Assembly (NCBI GenBank): GCA_038363925.1
Contig: JAQQWL010000003.1
Span: 2,418,001-2,482,000 of the forward strand
Length of the DNA: 64,000 nt
Reading direction: 5' to 3'
From: Apiospora phragmitis
Lineage: Eukaryota > Ascomycota > Sordariomycetes > Amphisphaeriales > Apiosporaceae
Position 1 is the first letter of the stretch, and each line of letters starts with the position of its first letter. The position numbers and the translations under genes were made by a program. The notes under the pieces were generated by a model that worked only from the letters and a program-made list of their open reading frames with translations, had not been told where the DNA came from and searched no databases. Of the stretch, positions 56,034-64,000 are shown piece after piece.

Positions 56034-57642
56034 ATGGCCGCAGACGACCAGGGACCCCGCCTCATGGCGGTGTTATGGGCATTGACAGCCATCGTCTTCC
56101 TGTTTTTGCTTATGCGGATCTACACCCGAGTCATATGTGTCGCTTCATACGGCGTGGATGATCATTTCTTCCTCATTGCCTTCGTAAGTAATATGCTCGA
56201 TGCGATCTCTTTCTTGTAAACTACCTACACCAAGCTTACAATATGCATTTACGCAATAGCTGCTCATGGTTGCATCCGACACCGTCATCGCGGTGGCCGT
56301 AGGGAAAGGGTTCGGCCGGGACGACCTCGACGAAGACACCAAGTACAATACCATCTTCTGGAGGGACGTGGGCCAGACCAATGCACTGGTGGCAACGGCA
56401 GCTGCGAAAGCGTCGGTGGGCTTCTTCATGATCCGCCTGGTCATTGTCAGATGGCAGAAAATCCTCATCTCGATGGCGGTAGGCGCGATAGGCGCCATTT
56501 GTATCCGTGAGTCCTTTCCCGATGCTAGTTTTCGGTGCCAAATGTCTGACTGAGCCTTTTTTTTCCTGCCAGTTATGGCCATCTTTACTTGGGCAGCATG
56601 CACGCCCGTCGACTTTTCGTGGGATGATCGTATCCTGGGGAACATGCATCAATACAGTGCCACTAGGAGTGGCCATGGGTCGTAAGTGAACACTCGTTTG
56701 TTTCCACCTCATGCGACCCAAGAACAATGCTGATTTTTCAAATCCCTGAAACACAGTCGGCACAGTCTTCATTGACCTCCTGTTCGCTTTACTACCCTGG
56801 AACTTCGTTTGGAAACTGAACATGTCTCGCAAAGACAAGCTGATAATTGCGGGAAGTCTGAGCTTGGGACTTTTGTGAGCACTTTCACTGATCTTCTTCT
56901 CCTGAAGCTAGGGTGGCAATATGTAACTTCGACTGACCAACCATCACACAAAGGGCTGCCGTGGCTGGCATCATACGGATTACTTATGTTCGGGGTGTCC
57001 GCGAAGTCGTCTACGACGTGATCATCTGGTCCCAGGTCGAAATATGCGTCACTATGATCTGCGTCAGCATACCGGTCTGCCGGCCCCTTTGGAGCCGCAC
57101 GATAGGGGGATGGTTCAACAACACGAAAAGGAGAAATAGTGGATATGGTACGTTTGCTAAGCTCTGTGACTATATATCAGCTCTGAAAGGTGCGACCGTG
57201 TGTTAACATCAAAGCAGTGCCAGTACAGCAGGACGAGCCGCGGCAACGGCATGGAGAGACAGTCGGCCTGCGCACCATCGGCGGCACCCCCATGTTTGGC
57301 GCCAGGGTGGTCCAGTCGTCTAAACCATCGAAGAAGTCGTCGCACCCCAGTGCCAACATGGCCGGTTTCGACACCAAGACGGATCATCATCAGCACCACG
57401 ACGACGATGACGACGCGAGCGACCAGGGGATCGTGAAGAAGGACAGAGATGAGCCAACCAAGGGCCCAGCAAGTGTCGCAGAGGGTGAGGTGGACTCGGT
57501 CCAGATTAATAAGGATTGGGTCCTCGGAAATATCGGGACCGAAGTGCAGGCAGAGACTATAGAGGGCGCTGAAAGAGTGCCCCCGTTGGCTGGCGTGAAT
57601 GGTATTACGAGCACAAAGACCTTTCGCGTGCACAGGTCATGA
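56034..57642 (+). CDS. Rhodopsin/PTH11-type seven-helix membrane protein
   Basis: Six exons fit: 56034-56183, 56260-56506, 56573-about 56690, 56757-56874, 56954-57147 and 57215-57642. Helix 1 (AVLWALTAIVFLFLLMRIYTRV) is followed by the family loop ending YGVDDHFFL. LVATAAAKASVGFFMIRLVI is the helix 3 block, FTWAACTPVDFSWD the second outer loop with its Cys, and FIDLLFALLPWNFVWKLNMSRKDKLIIAGSLSLG the helix 5/loop/helix 6 block. VAGIIRITYVRGV and EICVTMICVSIPVCRPL follow. The long polar tail includes His/Asp runs. One extra G in GGGG (56637-56640) breaks exon 3 between DRIL and GTCINTVPLGVAMG. A sensor or receptor role is inferred from PTH11 relatives; ligand unknown. Confidence 0.75.
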
Positions 57643-58119
57643 TGGGTATAATGGGTAGCAGCCGTCAGACTGGGTGAGAATAGGGGCTGGAAAAGAAGCA
57701 AATAGGTTTGGTTTATTCACGATGGCAATTTTATGCGTTGCATGTGTTCACTTTAACGGATTGGACGGTTAAGACGTGAAAGACGGCTCTACTAGATTTC
57801 TTTGCTGATGGTGGTGGACCAGCACAATACTGTCATTATGATTCATCCGCTAATCAACCTGTGGCTAACTAACTCCTCAGTCACAGTACGTGAAACGTAC
57901 TCGTAGTTGAGTCACAACGCCGAATCCTGGAATATAACGTCTTACATATGGCGCATTCTATGTACCGTACCGCTCTATAACAGCAATATGCTTTAAGCGC
58001 CCCTTGCTTTCCCGGTTACCCTTCTAATCAAACGGATCCATCTCATGCCGAATCCAGGCTTCTAGTATCTCCATTCAATACCGTATTAGCCCAGCAGAAA
58101 CGAAAGACTATCAAGCAGC
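57643..58119. other. Intergenic, nothing recognised
   Basis: No coding sign; presumed terminator of the membrane-protein gene and promoter of the beta-lactamase-fold gene. Confidence 0.5.
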
Positions 58120-59712
58120 ATGGAGGCTTACATCCACTCGCCCGCTTTCGAGTCTCGCATCGAGGCGATGATGCGCTCTCACCACGTCCCAGGACTCTCG
58201 CTCGCCATCGTCCACAAGGGCAAGACGGCATCGGCCGGTTGGGGAAAGGCGTCCCTGGATCCGCCAAAGCCATGCACGCCCGACACGCTATTCGACATAG
58301 CCTCGTGCTCCAAGTCGCTGGCGGCCGCGTCGGTGGCGCTCCTGATCGACGACGACGAGAACTACCCCGAGGTGCAGTGGGACGCCATCATGTCCGAGTT
58401 GCTGCCGGATGACTTTGTAATGGCGGGGGTTGGCTATACGGAAAACGTCACCGTGGACGACATCTTGAGCCACAGGACCGGCATGCCTCGGTATGTAGTT
58501 CTACATTTCCTTGTCAATGATGGTCAAAGCTCCCAAAATTGCTGAGCATGTAATGCACCTATAGTCATGACTTCTCGTGCTTGGGAACCCCTAGGGACCC
58601 CTAGCGCCACAGACAGACGACGCAAGATCCATCACGAGGAACCTCCGGAACCTGACCGTGGCCGCCCCTCTCCGCTCCAAGTACATGTACAACAACTTGA
58701 TATACACGGTAGTCAGCCACCTAGTCGAGATCAAGACCAAAAAGACATTCCGAGACTTCCTCGAGGAGAACTTCTTCGCGCCCCTGGGCATGGGATCCAC
58801 CAGCCTCCAGCCCGCGGAAGCTCGAAAAAGGGGCCTCGGCGACCGGATCGGTACCGGGTACGCCTGGGACAAATACCAAGGCCGCCTACCACGGCTTCCA
58901 GTGGCCGGACGCCCCCGAGGCGCAGGGGGGCGGGGCTGGTGGTGTCGAGCGCCAAAGACATGATCAAGTGGGTGAAGATCCTCCTGCACTGCGAGGGCCC
59001 ACCCATCACAGGTCGCATCTTTCAGGGCCTCGTGCGGCTGCGGACCATCACGGAACCCACGTGGAGGAAAGCGAAACCGCACACAACCCCCGCCATATAT
59101 GCTTCCGGGCTCGAGGTCCACACCTATTGGGGGCAGCGAGTCGTCTCCCATGATGGCTCCGGATTCGGCTTCTCCGGTCGCTTCTTCCTGCTCCCCGACC
59201 TCGGGTTCGGTGCCGTGATTCTGGGGAATGTAGAGGGGACCGAGGATGTACAAAACATCGTGACCAAAGAGCTCATAGATGAGCTTCTTGGAGTGCCAGC
59301 GCAGGAACGCCTCTACCTTAGAGACTTCACGAAAAAGAAGAAAAGCCCCAAATCCGCCAAGGCCGAGAAGAGTCTCCGGCCCCCACCCCAAGCCCAAAAG
59401 AAACCAGAAGAGAGTCTCGATGGTGATGCCAGCAAGGCACTTGCTTTAAGAGCGAATTCAAGGCCAATTTCGGCCGGTGGGAAAGAAATGAAACCAGAAG
59501 GCCCAAAAAAGCCACCGTCAGAACCTCAGACTGCACCCTTGAACACGCATACGGGCACATACTGGCACCCGGGGTACCACACGCTAACGGTGGCTATACG
59601 GGAGGGGAAGCTGCTCATCGACGCCCACGACCGTTCCTTCGGATTCACCATCAGGTTTGAGCATCTCGGTTTCAGGAAGCATCTCAAATCTTACATGCAT
59701 ACTTTCCCATGA
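58120..59712 (+). CDS. Beta-lactamase-fold serine hydrolase with C-terminal lipocalin-like domain
   Basis: Class C beta-lactamase/esterase fold as used by fungal esterases and D-aminopeptidase-like enzymes. ATG at 58120; exon 1 ends at 58490 and a 74-base intron ends at 58564. SCSKSLAAA carries the SxxK nucleophile and base; YMYNN is the YxN motif; VVSSAKDMIKWVKILL and VSHDGSGFGFSGRFFLLP follow as usual. A Lys/Pro-rich linker leads to YWHPGYHTLTVAIREGKLLID, a small beta domain common at the end of these enzymes. Three 1-base slips are required: CCCC 58598-58601 (one short), GGCC 58880-58883 (one extra) and GGGGGG 58925-58930 (one extra). No signal peptide is seen, so cytosolic. Natural substrate unknown. 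Confidence 0.75.
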
Positions 59713-60261
59713 TAGATATCGACGGGAACTGACACAGTGCAGCATTCTTGAGCAAAACAACCACAGTTAAATCACAGTTATTGAGAACCAGGGGTGAGTT
59801 GGATGGTCTCTGGCGACTCCTCGTCGTTTTGTGAGTGCTAGCAACGTTAATAAATGGCTTGTCCTTGGGGGGATTGCGTGGTCGATATCCACCATGAAGA
59901 TGTAGAGAATTTATCGACTCGAATAGTAAATAACAAAAAGAGACATTGTGCTAACCAGCGTCCTTTCGTATTAGTCATTCGTGTCACTCATGTAGTGTCA
60001 TGCGTATGACATGACCGGGGTTCGGACTCTCCAACGCCGGTGTCTCCTAATTCTCCGGCCCCACTGCGGCTTACCTACTTTAGGGGTCAATGATTTCGGC
60101 GTTCAGAGGCCGAAACCCGCCTGGTCTTATTAGTAGTAAGCTTCCTCGCTGAACGGCGTTTGTAAATAGAAATCCGCATCAACAAGCTTCTGAATGACCA
60201 GTGGCAACAATACATATCGCTGTGGTCTGGGTCTAATAACAGCAACGCCGTTTTACCCCAA
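59713..60261. other. Intergenic, nothing recognised
   Basis: Promoter side of the transcription-factor gene. Contains GCCGAAA, CGGTGTC and similar words, but no repeated operator-like site. Confidence 0.45.
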
Positions 60262-62194
60262 ATGGAGCAGAACCCACCGCCGACGGCCATACAGCCGTAC
60301 GGAAAGGCAAGTCTATATTATGCTACTTAACGCGAAAGTCCAGAGGCGTTGCTGACAGGATAGGATCACGGGCTATCTTTGCAGGCATGTTCCAATTGCT
60401 CCAAATCCAAGTGCAAATGTGTCGACCGGCCAGATGGGCGGGGGGTGTGTCAGGTGCCGTCGCCTTAACAGGCCCTGCGTGCCGGGAGAGTTTTCCCGGA
60501 AGACCGCAGCGCAGAAGAAGCACGACCCCGTCGGTCGCCTTGCGCAGTTGGAGTCCAAGCTTGACGACCTGATCTGCGCACTAAGCAGTGAGCGTGCCAC
60601 ACCACTGGATGCTCCTTCTTCTACTGCCAGCGATTTGGCCAACAGGAATGCTTCTTCTACCCCTCAGCAGCAGCGCGCTGGAGCGACAGTCGGCTTCACC
60701 CCTTCGGCAGTGCCCAGTGATATCACCCCTGTTACTCCGCCGCCTCAAGCCCAGGCCACTGACCTGTCCGGTTCCGACTTCCCACCCGATGTCGAAGAGT
60801 GTCTCCATACGTTTTGCCATCAGATGCTCAGGTACTTCCCCTTCATGTGCCCACCCACCGACCTGGGCTGGGTGAGACGCGAAAGACCTTTCCTGCTCCT
60901 CTGCATCTGTGCCACATCTTCCAAGTCGATACCGACGCGGGCTGCTTTGGGTAGCCGCATCAAACGGATAGTGGCCGACAGGCTGATTTTGGATAGCTAT
61001 GGGACCGTGAACCTCGATCTCCTCCTCGGCCTGCTGACGTTCCTGGCGTGGGGCCACGGCTCTTTACTCAAAGGCGGACTCAGCAGTTTTTCGCGCTTCG
61101 CACAGTTGGCCATGCTGGTGGTTTTGGAACTCCGCCTGAACCGGCAGCCCACCGAGGAGACCAACATGCTCTCAATCAGCAGGAACAACAACAGCAGTAT
61201 GCGTAGTAGCGAGCTGTTTTCGAACATACTACGGCCGAGAGACCACACCCTCGAGGAGAGAAGAGCTGTGTTGGGGTGCTTCTACATATCCGCCGTGTTT
61301 GTACTCCGTTTCTCCCCCTTTCGTTTGCGACCTTCTTGCTAATACCTTGAGCAAGGATGTCGTCATACTTCGGACAAATCGACGCCTTGCAATGGACAGC
61401 CTACATGGAAGAGGGCCTCACTGTCCTCCATCGCAGCAAGGAGTGTGTTACGGACGAGTCCTTTGTGCATCAAATCCGTCTGCAGCTTTTGTCCAGGGAG
61501 GTAGGAAATGTTCTGCGCCAGACAGCGCCGCCGCATTTCTACTTGAAGGCCTTCCAGTCGAAATTGGACGGTGCCAAAAGCACTATATCACAAAGCTTAC
61601 AGAGCGATGGTGCGTCCATCCCCTGCAATAATCCAACCTTCGGGCACCGCTAACATATGCTGGAGTCATTCTCCTTGGACATATCTACTTCGCCGAGTTG
61701 AGCATCTTCGAGCTCGCGATTTCCCAAGACACCCCGACTACGCAGCGAGTCGAGTGTCTATACATGTGCTTGCAGGCAGTGCGAGCAGCCATGGACAATC
61801 ACCTCAAGCTTCCCCCGCCGATTATCCAGCCACGCCGTTTCCGCTCTTTGTACAAATCGCGCGATACGTCAAGGTCGCTGTCTGTCTCGCCACTCTGGAC
61901 GATCCGGCGTGGGACGCGAACCTGGCCCGGCAGAAGGTGGACGTACTTTCATTCCTGGACCAGCTGATAACAAACATACAGAATGTCTCAGGAGGCGGCG
62001 CTAGTAGTGACTTGTGGTCGTCGGTTGGTTTTATGACAGGTGTTTCAAGTGTTTTTGCTGCGGTCAGAGCCTGGTCCCTTGCGAAACTGACCGAAAGCCC
62101 TTCCATATTTGACCAGCTGGACCCGATGGATATGTGGACGACGAACATGTTTGGTCTGGCTGCTTTTGAATGTCCAGAGGAATTGTTATCCTAG
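60262..62194 (+). CDS. Zn2Cys6 fungal transcription factor
   Basis: Nuclear DNA-binding regulator. Exon 1 (60262-60306) is 45 bases; the intron 60307-60384 begins GCAAGT, a GC-AG type. The zinc cluster follows at once: ACSNCSKSKCKC then CVRCRRLNRPC, with spacing C-x2-C-x6-C-x8-C-x2-C-x6-C. One extra G in the run at 60440-60445 breaks it between the third and fourth Cys. A short coil (LAQLESKLDDLICALSSE) and a Ser/Pro-rich linker come next, then the regulatory domain (DVEECLHTFCHQMLRYFPFM, LLGLLTFLAWGH, RRAVLGCFYISAV). Introns at 61296-61355 and 61610-61665 fit in phase. Another slip at CCCCC 61812-61816 precedes ADYPATPFPLFVQIARYVK. Stop at 62192-62194. Targets unknown; the neighbours could be among them. 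Confidence 0.82.
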
Positions 62195-62353
62195 TTTTAG
62201 TTCTTGTTCACCAATGGGCTACCCCTCAGGATTACCTATGGAGATAGCAACTGACACCTTACGAGCCGAACGCGCTTCTTTTCCGTAGCCAGTTCACTAC
62301 AAATATAGCTCTCGCTTCTTCTTATTCCACCAGTAATACTGTACTTGCCGCTT

Positions 62354-63818
62354 TTACAGCCGCGGCGCCTCCGCCACCGCATTGACCAAACAATACCTAT
62401 ACCGCGGCTTCCCCTCATGCAAGTCCCGCAGGGCCGCGTTGGCGTCCTTCATGGGCCTCTCCTCGACCCAGGGCTGGATCCCTTGGGCAGCAGCAAACTC
62501 GAGCATCTCGCGCGTCTCGGCCGCGGACCCGATGCAGGACCCCGCGAAATTGAGGCTGCGCGTCACCGGCGCCGCGGGCGGGCCGATGGCGAAGGGCCCG
62601 TCGCCCGGGTTGCCGACGTGGACGAGGGTGCCGCGGGGCTTCAGGAGGGACAGTTAGGCGCGGATGGGGGCCTGCGCGAGCGTGTACGGATGGTTTAGTG
62701 ATAAAGGTATGTAAAGAAAAAGAAGAAGAAGAGAAGCCGGTTGAGGAAAAAAGATACGAAAGACAGAACATACCTTGGCCGAAGCCACCGTACTAATCAG
62801 CAGATCCAACTGGCCATAGTACTTCTTGAACCACCCCTTCCCGCCCTCCTCGCTGGCGAGGTAGTCGTGCGCCCCTAACCGGAGCGCCTCCTCCCGCTTC
62901 GCCTCTTTCCGGGAAATGGCCAGCACAAGATCGGCCCCCATGGCGCGCGCGAAGAGGACGCCGTAGTGGCCCAGCCCGCCCAGGCCGATGATGCCCACCT
63001 TCTTCCCTTTTGCAGAGCTACTGCCGCTGTCGCCACCAGAACCAGAGGTAGGAGGGGTAGTAGGGTGGAAACCCAGCCAGCGCTTGAGGGGCGAGTACAT
63101 GGTGACGCCCGCGCACATTATGGTGGCTGCGTGGGCCGAGCCCAGCCCTGTGGGGATCGCGAACGTGAACCGACCGGGCGTGCGGTGGTACGTCGCGTAG
63201 CTGCCGTAGCCCTTGTCGCCGTTGTGGTGGGGCCCGGGAAGGTCCAGCGGGCGTGAGGGCAGAACTGCTCATTCTTCTTGGCCGGGTCTTGGCTGCTGCA
63301 GTTGGCGCAAGGGCTCTCGATGCTCTTTTTGCTGCTGTTGTTGGGTGACCCCTCCAGCAGACCTTCGCAGTTGTCGGCCAGGCAGCCGACGCCGACGCCG
63401 ACGCGGTCGCCGACCCTGTGCCCGCCCGGGGCCTAGGACCCGACGCGGACGACCTCGCGGACGATCTCGTGGCCGACGATGATGGGATACGGCGCGGGGT
63501 ACTAGTAGTAGTAGTAGCATCTTCAGTCGACATCCACTGGGGAGGCAAATACTTGGTGAACTCACCCAGCCGCTGCTCAACGTATGAAGGTCACTTCCGC
63601 ACCTAGAAGAGAGAGTCAATCTCCCATCAGTTCCAACGTTCTGCCCACAGAGAAGGCGACGCGCGACAGGTACACTCGCATGCCGCAATGCGTGATCCGG
63701 ATGTCGACGTCCGTCTCCTCCACCGCTTCGACTCGAACTCGGCCCAGACCATGTTGCCCTCGGCCGAGGCCGGGTCGTGGCCGAGCCAGCCCTCAAACTT
63801 GTAGTTCTGCGGTGGCAT
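62354..63818 (-). CDS. Zinc-dependent alcohol dehydrogenase, Adh6/CAD-like
   Basis: NADP(H)-dependent medium-chain dehydrogenase of the cinnamyl-alcohol/Adh6-7 type. ATG at 63818 starts YKFEGWLGHDPASAEGNMVW. CGSDLHTLSSGW (catalytic Zn Cys) joins across an intron (donor GTGAGT, about 63564, acceptor near 63505) to YPAPYPIIVGHEIV (Zn His-Glu). The structural zinc loop contains CLADNCEG, CANC and EQFCPHARW, with an extra Ser/Asn/Lys-rich insert between. KVGIIGLGGLGHYGVLFARAMGA is the Rossmann motif. After an intron (about 62672-62775), LSLLKPRGTLVHVGNPGDGPF, GSCIGSAAETREMLEFA and VEERPMKDANAALRDL end at 62354. One in-frame TAA (about 62654-62656) stands where a Tyr codon is expected, just before LSLLKPRG. 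A frame slip near 63720 is also needed. Confidence 0.84.
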
Positions 63819-64000
63819 TTCTTCTTCGTCTTGGGCTTTCTCCCCTTCCCTGCTTGAATGTGTTGTCTAGCTAGAGATACGACTGGGTCTATACGGAGTT
63901 TTCCGTGAGGGCCCCGGGACGGATGTAACCACTGTTCTTGTAGCTAGCTTCAATTCGAAGTGGGCAAGTAGCAAAGGAGCAAGCGGACTGCCCTGCCTGT
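63819..64000. other. Promoter side of the alcohol dehydrogenase gene
   Basis: Only 182 bases remain; no site recognised apart from pyrimidine-rich leader text. Confidence 0.4.

Noticed and set aside
58567..59712. A single long frame starting at 58567 as an independent protein
   Set aside because: Its first half is out of frame relative to the YMYNN region; only the second half belongs to the beta-lactamase-fold gene.
1..64000. CRISPR arrays, bacterial operons, ribosomal RNA and tRNA genes
   Set aside because: No spaced direct repeats, rRNA-like segments or convincing cloverleaf sequences were found by eye; the organism is eukaryotic.

Overview
The window looks like nuclear DNA of a filamentous ascomycete. 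Genes carry short introns (about 50-115 bases) with GTAAGT-like donors, CTAAC-type branch sites and CAG/TAG acceptors. Exons are GC-rich, and the families are typical of Pezizomycotina: PTH11/rhodopsin-type membrane proteins, a Zn2Cys6 regulator, a secreted GH43, a P450, and DUF6546-like and 2EXR-like proteins. Two AT-rich islands (1-4060 and about 39930-45370) are almost free of CpA/TpG but keep CpG, which is the footprint of repeat-induced point mutation (RIP).

Layout. 1-4060: RIP-ruined Fot1/pogo DNA transposons, one nested in another, plus a MITE-like insertion. 5.4-34.3 kb: a normal gene-rich block holding a TauD-like dioxygenase, a lipid-droplet-type hydrolase, a lysophospholipid acyltransferase, a Gfo/Idh/MocA oxidoreductase, a mitochondrial-type NAD(H) kinase, a BIRC6/UBE2O-type ubiquitin-conjugating enzyme, a P450 followed by a phosphatidylserine-decarboxylase-like enzyme, a small membrane protein, a SNF2-RING helicase and a secreted GH43. 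35.4-39.5 kb: a DUF6546-like gene and a rhodopsin-type membrane protein. 39.9-45.4 kb: the second island, with at least three pogo-superfamily transposases nested in each other and three LTR-like repeats of about 210 bases. 45.9-55.1 kb: a gene-poor flank with several damaged genes (a peptidase lacking its nucleophile region, a 2EXR-like gene, a ribokinase relic) and one intact secreted protein. 56-63.8 kb: a second PTH11-like protein, a beta-lactamase-fold hydrolase, a Zn2Cys6 factor and a zinc alcohol dehydrogenase.

Two observations stand out. First, the ubiquitin-conjugating enzyme locus holds two introns of 162 and 171 bases that are clearly copies of one another, although their flanking exons are unrelated. 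Each has complementary ends next to its splice sites. This is what introner-like elements (mobile introns) look like. Second, almost every conserved gene carries one or more 1-base frameshifts, mostly in short G or C runs. This is better explained by uncorrected indels in the assembly than by wholesale gene death, so single frameshifts here should not be read as pseudogenes without read support.

Gene coordinates below span first to last coding base. Exons are given where splice sites could be placed by eye. All family assignments are by motif recognition; no database search was run.
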